A stretch of 64,000 bases of DNA from Welwitschia mirabilis (taxonomy: Eukaryota; Gnetophyta; Gnetopsida; Welwitschiales), in contig JBOZIK010000001.1 of the NCBI GenBank assembly GCA_051453625.1, positions 71,400,376 through 71,464,375 of the forward strand, written 5' to 3'. The position numbers and the translations under genes are program-made. This document shows, piece by piece, positions 11,333 through 24,239 of the stretch. Within the stretch, counting starts at the first letter, position 1. Each line of letters starts with the position of its first letter. The notes under the pieces were generated by a model. That model did no database searches. It was not told the origin of the DNA and saw only the letters and a program-made list of their open reading frames with translations.

Positions 11333-11848
11333 AAGTGACAACAATCTCTAGGGTCACTCAAAGGTGTAAGAAATAGCTTCAACCAAATGGATGTGGCAAT
11401 TACTCAAATCACATAAAATGTAATGTGTAGGCTAAGCTTGTAATAAATAATTTAGTGATATCTAAGATTACACAAAGTGCAAAGAATAATTTAATGAAGA
11501 AATGGTAATCTTCTTATTTAAAGAAATAGTAGACCTACAAATAAAAATTTAAAAGATTTAAATTGCTAACATAGAAAAATGATTTCTAAAATTTAAAGTA
11601 CTAGGTTGAAATATTAGATCTCAAAATAGATTGATCAAAAAGTGAACGAATCTTATAATAAAAGAAAATTAATAAGGAAAATAATTTAAAGGATACCTAA
11701 TTTTGATAACCAAGTAATCACTTGTAATTCTTAATGGAAACAAGTAGATCTAAATAGGATATGCTTCAACATGACTTAATTAAAAAAATTGAGTTAAATT
11801 TAAGTTACTTACTTGAATAATAATAAGTTTTTAATTTCTCTATAATAT
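11333..11848 (-). other. 5' leader fragment of gypsy element H
   Basis: Non-coding. It lies inside the primer site of the LTR that follows, so it is the start of the interior of a second minus-strand element. The rest was probably displaced beyond the window when A inserted. Confidence 0.55.
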
Positions 11849-11866
11849 TCCCTAAGAATGGTATTA
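11849..11866 (-). other. Primer binding site of element H (tRNA-Asp type, decayed)
   Basis: Minus strand TAATACCATTCTTAGGGA against TGGCGCCGTTGCCGGGGA. All but one of the differences are C-to-T or G-to-A. It lies three bases from the LTR start at 11870. Confidence 0.7.
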
Positions 11867-11869
11867 AAA

Positions 11870-13228
11870 TGTTGTAAAGTGTATTTATGGCTAAAATCTA
11901 ATTGGACACAATATATCTTTGATTCAAACATCTAAAAAATAGATGTATAATTGCATACACAAAACACACTTGTATAATGAAATAAATCCAAAATGTTATA
12001 ATCTTGAGAAGATTTACAAAAAGAGAATTAGAAAATTTATTTGAAAAACATGAGAACAGGATATGAATTTCTAAGTTTTCTAAATTAAAAACTAAGTTGA
12101 AAATAATGCAAATGTGATGAATGCAATGGATGAAAATGCAATGAAATCAATTATCATGCAAATGCAAGAATGCAATCTAAATGCTAATTTTTCAAACTAA
12201 TATTACTTATATTGATCCTTATAACTCATATCGGTTACAAAATAATATCACTAAATTACAATTAACATGAACTATAATAAAGATAAAAGAATTTTATAAA
12301 ATGAACACAATTTAATTAATCATTATTCATCAATCAAATTTTTTACATCTACTTACAACAAAAATATTCTCAATAAAAGAATCATATCCCAATAGTAAGA
12401 ATGTATTTCTTATAAGCTAGGATTAATTCCCTTATTCCTTAAATTTGTAATTCATCAAAAGATCAAGATAAATAAAAGAATGATAAATGTATCTTAGAGG
12501 GGTCTATTTATAGTTTAGGGTTAGTAGTTGATTAGGCCAAAGGATGTAATGTAAAAGGACATGACCAAAATCAATTTTTATTATAAAGAGTATTAATTCT
12601 TGATAAATAATTAACTATCATCCATCTGGTGTTGTTTGGATCATGAGGTGAATAATGATGATAATTGCTTCTTAATGCTTAACACCTATTACTTTGAATA
12701 TTTTAGATGTCATCTTAGTTATTATCTAAAAAACCAAGAGGATAATACCATTAAATACTTATAAATACATAGCATTTTATTACCTAATGATCATTTTACT
12801 AATATGTCATTAGGGGTATCATTTAGATGATGATGTGGATGATGGTCCTAAACTTGGAATTTCCTATTCGAGAATTTCTATTAGTAATTTATGAGTTTCA
12901 TATAGACTATGATGTGGATGATACACTATTTTTATATTTATCATCTCTAATCATTAGCCTTAAGTATGCTTTAGACTATCATACTTTTTCATAGTCAAAT
13001 TTATTCCTTATATCTTTTATAACACATATGATCTTTGTCATGACTGTTATGATTATTTACATGTAAAAATTGACATTCGAAGAAAGTATAGTTGATTAAT
13101 TTAGTATATGAAAAAATATTAAATTTATTATTTTATCACAAAATGATGTTTTCTACTATTTTTAGTACTAGAATTAGAATATAAACTTCTCTCACATAAG
13201 TAGGTATCTTACTATCCTTGTAGGAATA
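11870..13228 (-). repeat. 5' LTR of gypsy element H (outer end uncertain)
   Basis: Begins TGTTGTAAAGTGTATTTATGG on plus, similar to the same end of the B LTRs (TGTTGTAATGTATATTTACG). A minus-strand TATA box ACTATAAATAGACCCC lies near 12505-12520. No second copy exists in the window, so the outer boundary is a guess from where CACTA-like sequence begins. Confidence 0.55.
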
Positions 13229-13345
13229 CTACAAAAATTGAAGACATTCTAGTACAAAACATTGACATCACCATTAAGAAGTATTGGTGTCATCGGTCTT
13301 CTAAGGTAAACTAATGTCAAACTCATGTTTTTGCATTAATTTTGG
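13229..13345 (+). repeat. Possible CACTA transposon end
   Basis: TACTACAAAAATTG near 13228 resembles the CACTACAAAAA start of plant CACTA elements. It is followed by GACATCACCATT ... TGGTGTCATCGG in opposite orientations, like the short inverted subterminal repeats of that family. No second terminus or transposase is seen. Confidence 0.3.
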
Positions 13346-14429
13346 GTATTTCATCATAGTTAACGTATGCGCTAAGTTAGAAGTTGGTCCAAAATAACCT
13401 TAAAATTTAATGACACATAACAAACAAATGAAATAATACATTGCATTAACATGTGATAGTAAAGATGAAAACTACATGAAATATACATGATATGGTATTT
13501 ATTGATAGTGTCATCATCATTATAGGGATATGTTATTATGTCTCTTTCAAAATAATATAAAGAAATCCTTATTTGTAACTACATACTAAAATTTACAACA
13601 TCCTCCTTAAGTAACTACTTTAATGTAATCACCCTTATGTAGTTGTCCATCTTACACATTAAGAATAAGTTCTCCAAGCTTTCTATCATCTATAAAAGGG
13701 GATTAAGTCATCATTGTAATACATCTATCTACTATCTAATGTGGAGAAAGATCTAAAACACTAGGATATCATGGTAATTTAATCATCTTTCTTAGGAAAG
13801 AATTATTTCAAGCTTAGTTAAAGAGTCCTTCATCTTCATGTCTCTTATTTTGATGTAATGTATATTTTTAAATTTTTAGAACAAGAATTTATTTTTTATT
13901 TTTGCATTATTAATGCATAATGCATTTGATATTAGAAATATTTAGGTAATACTAGTTTTTAAGTAGGCTTTATTCTTTTATTATTAATACATAGTAAATT
14001 GGTATTAGAAGTCTATAAATAGATTCATTTTACTATTAAGTTCTTTCATTACTAAGTGAGTTGTTTAAGATTACTTCTAAGATATCATAGTTACTATTAT
14101 GTTATGGATTTTTTATACATTTGTTTATACTTTTCATGCTTATGAAGGTATATGAATATTAAAAAGATTAAATAATGCATCAACACTGACATGGTGAATG
14201 AGATTATGCCTTCACATATAATCCTTAATGACTTGATGATTTTAGTTATGTTTCAATAATATATGAGTCTTTGGAACAAAGATGGAGCATTAGACGAATT
14301 AGTTAGAACCTTCAAATGCTTCCATTCCCTTATAATATCAACTAAAGATTATTTTATGAAACTTACCTTCTATTTTTTATTTTGTTTTTCTTTTCATTAT
14401 AGGAACATCATAAATCATTACAATAAAAT
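13346..14429. other. No gene seen; two promoter-like LTR-like stretches
   Basis: AT-rich, no supported coding sequence. TATA-like boxes TCTATAAAAGGGG (about 13690) and TCTATAAATAG (about 14010) each sit in sequence with the look of a short LTR, but I find no partner copy or primer site. Confidence 0.4.
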
Positions 14430-15526
14430 ATAAAAATTTGAATCTAAATCTAAAACCTTTGCTTAGTGAACTGAAATATATCTTTCTATATGATGATTAG
14501 AATAAACTATTAATAATAAATGAGAATATTTCTCTTTAATAAGAATTAATTTTAATATCATTTTTTAAATATAAGATTCATGCATTGGCTTATACCCATA
14601 ACGATTTATTGTCCATTCCTACTTCCATTATTCAACATAAAATCTACCTTGATAATAATGAAAAATCCATGAGATAATCCTGATATAGGTTAAATATAGC
14701 CTTAAACAAGTCATAAAAAATGAAAACAGTAAATTAGTAGATGCTAAAATTATTTATACCATATTTGATACTGAGTGGATTAACCCTTTGATGGTAGTAC
14801 TAAGAAAGAAGGAAAGTGAAGAATGTGTATGAATTTTAAAAAGATAAATAAAATAACATAGAAATACCATTGCCCTTTACCTTTTGGTAACCAAATACTT
14901 GATAGAATTCAAAAATATGCCTTTTATTACTTTCTTGATAGGTATAATGGTTATAATTAGGTTTGTATAGTTAGTGAGGATGAATCAAAAATAACTTTTA
15001 CTTTACCTTTTGGAATATTTGCCTTTAGGTACATGCCTTTTGAAATTTGTAATGCTATAAGTACCTTTTAATGTGCAATGATAGGTATATTTTCTAATAT
15101 GTTAGAGGACTTCTCAATCTTTAGTGAATAACTTAAACAAATCTTTGAAAGGTTAGAGAAAGTATTTGATAAATACATTGAGAGTAGCCTATATTTGAAT
15201 TGAGAGAAAAGTTTCTTTTTATTTGATGATGTAATTGTCTTAGATCATCACATTTCTAATAAAAAAATTAGAAAGTACCCTAAAATAGTAAGTATCATTA
15301 AAAACCTAACTCCTTTAATAAATGTAAAACAATTTTGATCTTTCCTTGGTTATTATGATTTTTATCATTATTTTATTCAGGATTATGCTAAAATTTATAA
15401 ACCCCTTCACTTGTTACTTAAAAAAGAAGCTAAATTTGAATAGAATGATTCTCATCAACTTGCTTTTGAGACATCTGAAGACAAAAACTCTTCCACACTT
15501 ATAGTAATAGGACTTGAATAGAATAA
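14430..15526 (+). pseudogene. Reverse transcriptase region, element C
   Basis: The frame can be followed through Trp/Arg/Gln-to-stop changes. Readable blocks are IYTIFDTEWINPL (near 14754-14790), HCPLPFGNQILDRIQKYAF (near 14868-14924), YNGYNQVCIVSEDESKITFT (near 14942-15003), FGIFAFRYMPFEICNA (near 15013-15060) and NMLEDFSIFSE (near 15097-15131) at the YxDD box. In that box the first Asp is now Glu. The thumb follows with SFLGYYDFYHYFIQDYAKI and KPLHLLLKKEAKF. A TGA replaces the Arg of the usual QFRSFLG and a TAG replaces the Trp of the usual FEW, both fitting C-to-T or G-to-A change. It ends at a 100-N gap. Confidence 0.85.
15186..15526 (+). repeat. Left copy of a segment repeated across the gap
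   Basis: Matches 15627-15967. Similarity is lower at the left end and close to identity over the last 130 bases, up to the gap edge at GACTTGAATAGAATAA. Confidence 0.9.
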
Positions 15527-15626
15527 NNNNNNNNNNNNNNNNNNNNNNNNNNNNNNNNNNNNNNNNNNNNNNNNNNNNNNNNNNNNNNNNNNNNNNNNNN
15601 NNNNNNNNNNNNNNNNNNNNNNNNNN
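15527..15626. other. Assembly gap, 100 N, in RT of element C
   Basis: A run of exactly 100 N flanked by two copies of the same RT segment. Confidence 1.
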
Positions 15627-15967
15627 GTGGCCTACATTTAAGTTGGGAGGAGAGTTTCTCTTTAGTTAGTAATGGAATTATCTTGGGTTACCACATTTCT
15701 AGTAAAGGAATTAATATGAAACTTGAAAAATTAAGTATCACTAAAAACCTAACTCCTCTAATAAATGTAAAATAAGTTTAATTTTTCCTTGGTCATTATG
15801 GTTTTTATCTTCATTTTATTCAGTATTATGCTAAAATTCGTAAACCCCTTCACTTGTTACTTAAAAAAGAAGCTAAATTTGAATAGAATAATTCTCATCA
15901 ACTTGCTTTTGAGACATCTGAAGACAAAACCTCTTCCACACTTATAGTAATAGGACTTGAATAGAAT
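15627..15967 (+). repeat. Right copy of a segment repeated across the gap
   Basis: Begins in the RT (GTGGCCTACATTTAAG), about 340 bases upstream of where the left copy stopped. This copy keeps more C and G, so it is the less decayed version. Confidence 0.9.
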
Positions 15968-16400
15968 AAAGATTTTGAAATAATATGTGATGCTAGTAAT
16001 ATTACTGTGGATAGCGTTATTCAACAAAATTATGAAAATGATCTTAAAGTTATATCTTATCATAGTAAAAAATTGTCTAAAGCTTAAATAAATTACACTA
16101 CTATAAAGAAATAAATGCTACCCATAATCTTTTGCTTTGATAATCTTAAATACTATATTTTAGGCTTTTGTAAGAATATTTATACTAACCATGCAGCTAT
16201 TAGATACTTATAACTAAGAAAGATTTTAGTGCTAAACTTATTAAATGGATCCTCCTCATGTAAGAATTTAATCTTACTATTATTGATAAAGTAGAGGAAT
16301 AGAATATTACAATAGCTCATTTATCATGTATTTTTTCTTCTCTTGATAATCTTATTATTGATGATTCTTTTTTAGATAAACAACATTTTGCTAGATCTTC
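15968..16400 (+). pseudogene. RNase H domain, element C
   Basis: Follows the RT in the same polyprotein. Blocks are ICDASNITVDSVIQQNY (about 15985-16035), ISYHSKKLSKA, then stop (Gln lost), INYTTIKK, IIFCFDNLKYYILGF and IYTNHAAIRYL. The family TDHAA is TNHAA here, so a catalytic Asp is Asn. A frameshift follows near 16210. Confidence 0.8.
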
Positions 16401-17640
16401 TACTCATCTTCCTCCTTGGTATGATAACATAATTATCTTATTACCATGAAATACCACATCATTGGAGTAATAATTAAATAAAATATTTTTTCATAGTATA
16501 GTGATTATTAATGGATAGAAGCATATCTATACCATAGGTGCGAAAATCAAATCATGAGAAAACGGATGCCTGAATGGAAAAAATTAGACATCCTTCATCT
16601 TCACTGTGTGATGTTTTTAGAGGTTATTTTAGTAGATACAAAATAGAAATCAAAATTATTCACTTTTCTTTTTATTGGCCTAGTCATTTTTAGAACTCTT
16701 TTAATTTTGCTAGAAGATGTAATGCTTGTTAACATTATGGTATTCTTAATCATTCTTATGATATACCTCTAAAACCTATTATTGAATGTAAACCTTTTAA
16801 TTATTAGAAAATTAATTTTATACACCCTATTAAATCACCTTATAATGATAAGAATTAAATTTTTATGACTGTTGATTATGTTACTGAATGGGTTGAAGTT
16901 ATTTCTACTTTTACAAATTATATTTGAACTATTTGCAATTTTACCAGAACTTATATTTTTTAAAATTTTTATTTTCTTAAAATTATCATTAGTGATTAAG
17001 GAACTAATTTTATTAATTATCTTTTTAAGAAATTTCTTTTATCCATTGTAATTAAACGTAGAGTATTTTATGCTTATCATCCACAACCTAATGGTCAAGA
17101 TGAAAATGCAAATAGAAAAACAAAGAAGATGCTTCAAATACTTGTCTCAGTTAATTAAAAAAACTTAGGTTTCTAAGATTAATAATGTTTTTTGAGATTG
17201 TCATGCTATTGAAATAATTCTCTTGGTTATTCAATTATAAACATACATATGGAAAAGTTTTTATTTTATTAGTTGAGATGTGTTATAATTCTTATCATTT
17301 TTTCCATCAATTTAATATTATAGACATTTATGAAAATATTAAAAATAGATTAGCCTAACTTAATAATTTAGATGAAAAATGTTCATGTATCATACATCGT
17401 GAACTCATTCACAAAGCCCAAGATAATTTCAAACATGATAAAAATTTACTTCATAAAAAGTTTAAACCTGGTCAACTTATTCATTTGTATAATACTAGAG
17501 TGCATCTTTTACATATAAAGTTGTCTTATAAATGGTTAGATTCTTATCTTATAGAGAAAGTACATTCTAATGAATCCATTGAGGTTTCCAACTTAGACAC
17601 CAGAAACATTAGAAAGTTAATAGACAGATCTTAAAAATAT
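16400..17640 (+). pseudogene. Integrase domain, element C
   Basis: ARRCNAC (about 16710) is the CxxC half of the zinc-binding domain. The core follows: INFI near 16815 with the first Asp changed to Asn, VDYVTEWVEVISTFTN, then ISD-stop-GTNFIN near 16990 (second Asp kept, Gln to stop), and YHPQPNGQDENANRKT near 17075 (Glu kept). C-terminal blocks reach about 17600. There are many stops, several where Trp is expected. Homologous blocks in element B carry a different set of losses. Confidence 0.85.
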
Positions 17641-18506
17641 ATGAAAAGTATGTTAATGTAACCTTGAACATGATAGAAGCAATTGTTTTGGAGGTTTTCC
17701 TTGATTCAAAGAACTAAATGCTTGCTATTATTAAAATTTTCTCTTATCTTATTCTTTTAGAGGATGTCATGATGTTACTTGATCATCTTTAATTTGACTT
17801 ATGTTTTTACTTTATGAGGTTTCCATAACTAGTGTTCATACTTGGGCTTTGATAAGATTGGATTCATCTAATCTTAATACATTTACATGTTTATGAACTT
17901 TACTTTAAAAATATATATTTTAGCTTTTGGGATTTTATCAATGGTGTTAGATCTTTGGTTGTTTAGGTGTAGTCTTTTCTATCTTTCATTTTACTTCTTT
18001 ACCTTTGTCTTTTTAACTGTGTGATCATGTAGGACTTATTTGTCTGAAAAGAAAAATGAATAATGATCATGATCTATTGTATCTGTGCTAAAATACATGG
18101 TTATCATAATGTTCTACCTCATCAGGAAACTTTGCTAGGGGGTCAATTGACCATGCTTTATGAATCCTTACTTTTCTAACTATGGTTGCATTCCCTTCAT
18201 CATAGAAGTTGGTAATAAAACTTTAATGCTATAGGATTATTCATGTTCTTAGTATCATCAGAGGCATTGCTTATTTCCTAAACTTTTACTATTTCCACAT
18301 GATTATTTCACTTTTAAGTATTTGGATGTATTTTAAGATGTGAGTAAGTTTCTAAGAAAGTTTTAGTCTTATCATTTATTATTTTGAGTAGTTAATCTTT
18401 AGTGTTATTATAGTCATTGCCTTTTTATGTGAAACTTTATGAAATCAATATGTTTTATTATGCATCTTTACTTAGGTGGATTTATGATGTATTTTAAAAG
18501 GGTTTG
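17641..18506 (+). other. 3' non-coding part of element C, left of B
   Basis: No gene seen. It aligns with 44640-45100 and 50140-51050 of element D and, inverted, with 19756-22440 of B. It ends in GTTTG, the target duplication of B. Confidence 0.75.
18502..18506. repeat. Left target-site duplication of element B (GTTTG)
   Basis: Exact match to 29710-29714, directly outside both LTR ends. Confidence 0.85.
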
Positions 18507-19755
18507 TGTTGTAATGTATATTTACGCAGATATTATTCCTTAAATAAATCCTTAAACTCATCAAAATATATATGTTACATAACACAGCACACTAATATAG
18601 ATGGAAGTGATCCACATGTCATAATTTTATAGAAGGCATAGGTGATAAGAAAGAGAATTGATTTCAAACAAAATACTTATTTAATTTCTAACAAAACAAA
18701 ATAAAAATCTAAAGTAGATAATGCAAATGAATATACTAAGCAAATGAGATGTAAAGATAAGATAAATGTAACATTTATCTAATTAACAAATTAACCTATT
18801 ACAGAGATTGGTCCTACATAACCTAGATTAATCAAGAAAATTCATCATCAAACTAAAACTAATCTAAGCTATCAGATGCATTAGACAAAATATTAAAATG
18901 GTTCAAGTTAATTTATTAAATAAAATGCAATGCACGTAAACTAATAATATCAACCTTAATAAAGGTTACCCTTGTGATGTATAACATAGATGAATCTATG
19001 ATGAAATCATAAGTAACATAAACTATAAGGAAAAAGCACATAACAAATGATATAAAAAGAAAAATAGTTTTTTAATTAAATCGAACCTACATTTGTGTTA
19101 CAAAATACCAAACTTTAATGAAGGATATATAAGACAACACTAAAAAAGATATCTCTCTAAAATAATAAGCTATGGATCTTCTACCCTTTAATCTCTTATC
19201 ACAAGAATTTTTAATGCCAAATAAGATAAAATTAGAATCAAGGATGAAGGAGGTATTTATTATAAATGAAGACTATAAAAGCAACAAATACTAATGGACA
19301 TAATAAAATCCTAATAGTCATGCAAGAAGGCATGAGATACATGGTAAAAGTTTTATGACATTTGATAAAGCATTATATTTAGGTGTTAGTCTATTAATCA
19401 TCCAGATATCACAAGATATAATTCCACATCATACAAGATCCACATTAGCTATTAGATTAGTGTAGTAATCATCTTAGTTAGCATGAGATCTTCTGTGATT
19501 CATAATGTTATTTAAATAATAAGGAGGATGATGGGATTTGTAAAGATGTTTCTTGTGTTAGATTAGCCTCTTTGATTAAAGGATTGCTGCTTTAGATAGT
19601 GAGTATTGTAATTTATCTAAAAATACTATAAAAAATAATAAAGATTACATATTTCTTTCTTATCTCTTCATTATCATTGAAACTCAACATAAACCTATCT
19701 AATATCTTGTAAAACCACTTAAAACATCATATCAAATACATACAATTTGATAACA
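18507..19755 (-). repeat. 3' LTR of element B
   Basis: Matches 28464-29709 and, inverted, 32868-34108. On its own strand it starts TGTTATCAAATTGTATG after a purine tract and ends ATTACAACA. A TATA-like TTATAATAAATACC lies on the minus strand near 19250-19265. Confidence 0.88.
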
Positions 19756-22440
19756 TAAAATAGGCCCCTGCTTAACCTTATCGATTTCTAGTAAAAACCA
19801 TGGAAAAAATCATAATTGTATGCCAAATTAACTTAAGATAAATCAACTAGAAAAATGTAAAATAAACTTAGAAATAATCTCAAAAATCTCAAAATGTAAA
19901 ATAAAAATGTTAAAAGTATATAATTAAATGTTTTACCTATATAGAATAGGTAATTATACTATTAACCTAGTGGTCATCTAGAAAATGGAGGTGATAACAG
20001 ATCCTGCGAAACATTTTTCACAAAGATAAACATTAAAAATTAATAATATTATTAGCTCCCACTTAATGTATAGAATATCATAAAAAATAATCATGTCTAA
20101 CATAAAAATTTATCATTATGTATTGCCTTAATAATATGATGTGCAATAATATCTCACAAAAAAAAAGATGAATACAATAATAATGCTAAGAAAATAATGT
20201 CTCTATATAAAATCATGAGTTTTAATATAATCTATGGATGGAAGATACATAATACAACATAATAAGTTACTTCCTTTATTATGCTAAAATAAATTCCTAT
20301 GTAGTAGGCTCAGGTTCAAGTAAAGAAGATGAAGAATGCTTAAGATCTATAGGGAAATTATGATCAAGGGCTATCATAATGAAATGAGTAGTCTTATCTC
20401 CTTATACTTTGACTAGTTCTGGGATGTTAATTGTCATACTATTCCTAATGCATAATATGTACTGATACAAATTAGTCAACTACTTCTTGATATGCTGAAA
20501 TCTTCTTTCAACCAAGAATGTTCTTTACTCTAAGATAGTGAAGCTTTGGTCTACTCCTTCTTTAATGCCATATGTCATGTCTACCAAGAGAGTCTAAATC
20601 TACTCAATTGTGATACCAATTAGAAGTCTATGTACCTGAGGTATTTATGATTCTTCTATAATCTAAATTATCAGGTCTTATGGGTAATGAGCTGAAGTCT
20701 AAATATGTGTGAGTCTTTAATTACCCATAGTCTCAGTTATGCATGAGTTTAAATATGCATGAGCCTGAATATGTGTGAGCTAAAATCTCATGATCTAGGA
20801 TGATAATCACATCTAGAATGTTTCAAGACATTGGTAGCCCATAGCATAATGGTTTCTTATTAAAGGAATCAACAAAAACAACCTAAAAATGAATAAAATT
20901 TATGGAAAAGAATTATGTGGTAGTTTTATCATACTATCGTTTAACTACATCATCTAAATAATAGCCCTAGGATGACTATTAGAGAAATATAATCTATTAT
21001 CCATTCTATCATTTAAATAACTTAGGGGATAATAAGACTTTTAAAAATTAAATATCAGCATGAAGATATCAGACTTTATTAAAAAACCTCAAAAGATAGG
21101 GAATGATTAAAAATTATAATAAATAAGGATAAGAAATGAGAAAAGCTCTAAAGAATTGAAAGAAAGAATATTGAAAATGCACTATGTATGATAAAGCCTC
21201 AAAAAAAAAAAAATCTAAAGAAATATGCCTAAATTAAAAAATAATCATGGTAATATGTACAACTAAAAAAAGACTTAAAAGAACAACAACATAAAAATCA
21301 TAAATAATATCATCTAATCAAAAGATAATATCATCTAGTAAAAATGCTAAATGAAAATTAAATTTTATTGATAAAGAATATGGGTAAAAATGAAGGTAAT
21401 GATAAGAAGACTAATAAATGATAAGGTCCTAAAAGGATGATGAAAAAGTATGGAAATGACTTTGAAATAACCAATCAAACAACTAAAGAAAAATAGAATG
21501 AAAATAAACAATGAGGAACATAAAGAACATAGCATACCAACCTTAAATTATAACCTAGAAAATCCCCTTAGAAGATATCTTAAAGCCACTTGAGTAAAAA
21601 TGCATGATAAAACATATTGACTCCATAAAGTTTCACTTGAAAAGATAGTGATTATGATGAAAACAAAGGTTAAGTTCTTAAAACAATAAAATGATAAGGC
21701 TAGAAGCTACTCAGAAATGAAATTAACTACTCACATATTAAATGCACTCAAATCCTCAAAAGTGAAATGATTATATGGGAATATGAAGAGTTTAAAAAAT
21801 AATAAATGCCTTTGATGACATCAAAAACACTATTGATTACATAGCCTCAATGTTTTATTACTACTTTCCATGATAAGCAAAGTATAACCATTGTTAAAGA
21901 AGTAAGGACTTATGAAACATGACCAAATAACCTCCCAGAGAAGTTCTCATAACTACCAACATTATCAAAGATTCCTTTTAAAAAAATTTATTTTATGCGA
22001 TAGGACATTATGATGATCATGTATTTTAGCATAAATATAATAGATCATGGTTATTATTCCCTTTATTTCTCTCCCCCTTCCTCTCTCTCTTTTCACACAA
22101 ATAACTTCTACATGATTACAGACTCAAAAAGATGAATGTAAATAAGTGAGATGAAAGATAAAAAATAATACATCTAAATAACCAAAGACTTGACATTATT
22201 GAAGAAATAGAAAAACCAAGGCATCTACCTTAAGAATAAAGTTCATAGATATGTAAATGTCTTAAGATTAATTGAATCTAATCTTATCACTATAAAATTT
22301 CCAAGTACAAATACTAGTCATGGAAAATTCATAAAGCAAATACATAAGTTAACTTAAAGATGATCAATTAATATTATAACATACACCAAAGAAATAAGCT
22401 AAGATAGAAGTTAGATAATGATAGACAAGACGTCCTCCCC
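19756..22440 (-). other. Polypurine tract and 3' non-coding part of element B
   Basis: Next to the LTR the minus strand reads CAGGGGCCTATTTTA, a weak purine tract. The rest is AT-rich with no supported gene. It is homologous to the spacers of C and D. Confidence 0.65.
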
Positions 22441-23480
22441 ATTAAGGGAAATCTCCAAGACAATTGCTTCTATCATGTTCAACATTGCATTGAATGTTTT
22501 TTTAATATATTTTCAATCTTTGTCTATTAACTTTCTAAATCTTATTAGTATCTAAGTTAAAAATCTTAATGGATCTATTAGAATGTGCTTTTCTATAAAA
22601 TAATGATCTAACCATTTAAAGGCGAACTTGTTATATTAAAATATGAACATTAGTATTGTATATAAGAATAAGTGGATAAGGTTCAAACTTTTTATGAATT
22701 AACTTTTATCATGTTTGAATTTGGCTTGGGCTTTGTGAATGAGTTGATGATGTATAGTACATGTATATTTTTTATCTAAATGATTAAGTTGGGCTAGTCT
22801 ATTTTTGATATTTTCATGTAGGTCTACAAGATTAATTTGATGAGAAGAGTAATAAGAGTTATAATAGACATCAATTGGTAATATATAAACTTTTTTGTAC
22901 ATAAGTTCATAAGGTAAAGAACTAAGAGAATTATGTCAAATAGTATAGTAATATTAAAAAATATCATTAAGTTTAAAAGCCTAAAATTTCTTGTTAATAG
23001 TGATAAGTTTTAAAGCATTTTTCCCCTTTATTTGCATTTGCAGCTTGAGTATTGGTTTTTTGATGATAAGCACAAGCTACTCTATGTTCATTTCTAATGG
23101 ATAAAATAAGTGTCCTAAATAGATAATTTATGAAATGAATTTCTTAATCACTTATGATAATTCTAGGAAAATCAAACCATTGAAGAATATAAGTTTTAAT
23201 GAAGTTTCAAATAGTTTTAGCATCATTTGTAAAAGTAGAAATATCTTCAATCCATTTAGTAACATAATTAATAGCCACTAAAATATAGTTTTTATCATTT
23301 GAAGATGGTTTAGTAAGACTTATAAAATTAATTTCATAATAATTAAAAGGTTTACATTCAAGAATAGGTTTTATAGATATATCATGAGAATGAATAATGC
23401 TACCATTAACATTAACAAGCATAACATCTTCTAGTAAAATGAATAAGTCCTTAAAAAAAAAAAGAGTAATAAGAACTAGA
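22441..23480 (-). pseudogene. Integrase domain, element B
   Basis: Two open pieces. 23207-23422 contains LECKPFNYYEINFISLTKP, with the catalytic Asp of the first block changed to Asn, then ILVAINYVTKWIE. 22699-22902 contains KKVYILPIDVYYNSY after the core. Between them ISD-stop-EIHFIN (near 23140) keeps the second Asp, and YHQKTNTQAANAN (near 23055) has Ala where the catalytic Glu should be. Two of the three catalytic residues are therefore lost. Confidence 0.85.
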
Positions 23481-23759
23481 GTAAAAAAATTTCATTTCTA
23501 TTTTTCATTCACTAAAATGAACTTTACAAATAGCATCATGGTAAAGATGAAAAATGTATAATTTTTCCAATTTAAGCATACATTTTTTCATAATTTGGTC
23601 TTTGAATCTATGGTAAAGATGTGAATGAATGGTAAAGATGTGAATTTATTCATTCATAATCATCTATTCTATAGAAAAAAGATTTTCTTTGATTATGACC
23701 TCAATATTGTGGTGTTTTTATAGTAATAAGATAATTAACTATATTAGCATACTAAGGAG

Positions 23760-24110
23760 GGGGTGAGTATAAGATATGATAAAACGTTGTTCATCTAAAA
23801 AGAATCATCAATTATGAGATCATTAAGAGAAGAATAAAGATGTGACAAATGATATGCTACACTATTATGTTTTCCTACTTTATCAATAATGGTAAGAGAG
23901 GATCCATTTAATGAGTCTAGCATTAAATCTTTCTTGGTATGACATATCTAATATCTGCATGGTTAGTATAAAAATTCATATGAAATCCTAAAAGATAGCA
24001 TCTAAGAGTATCAAGGAAAAGATTATGGTTAATATTTCTTTCTTAGTAGCAGTGTATTTTAATTAAGCTTTAAATAATGTTTCTTTATAAAATATAACTT
24101 TAAATTATTT
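23760..24110 (-). pseudogene. RNase H domain, element B (strongly decayed)
   Basis: Placed by order and by alignment with the RNase H of A and C. The blocks for the tyrosine-threonine motif, the leucine-rich LGF motif and the final DHLSRL region can be seen only in broken frames. No open frame longer than about 60 codons. Confidence 0.6.
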
Positions 24111-24239
24111 TCGTACTTTTATTTAAGACCCCACCCATGGTAATATTACTAGCATCATATATTAATTTAAAATTTTTTATTCTAATTAGGCCCCATTACA
24201 ATAGGTTTAAAAGAGTTTTATCTTTAGTGTTTTAAAAGT

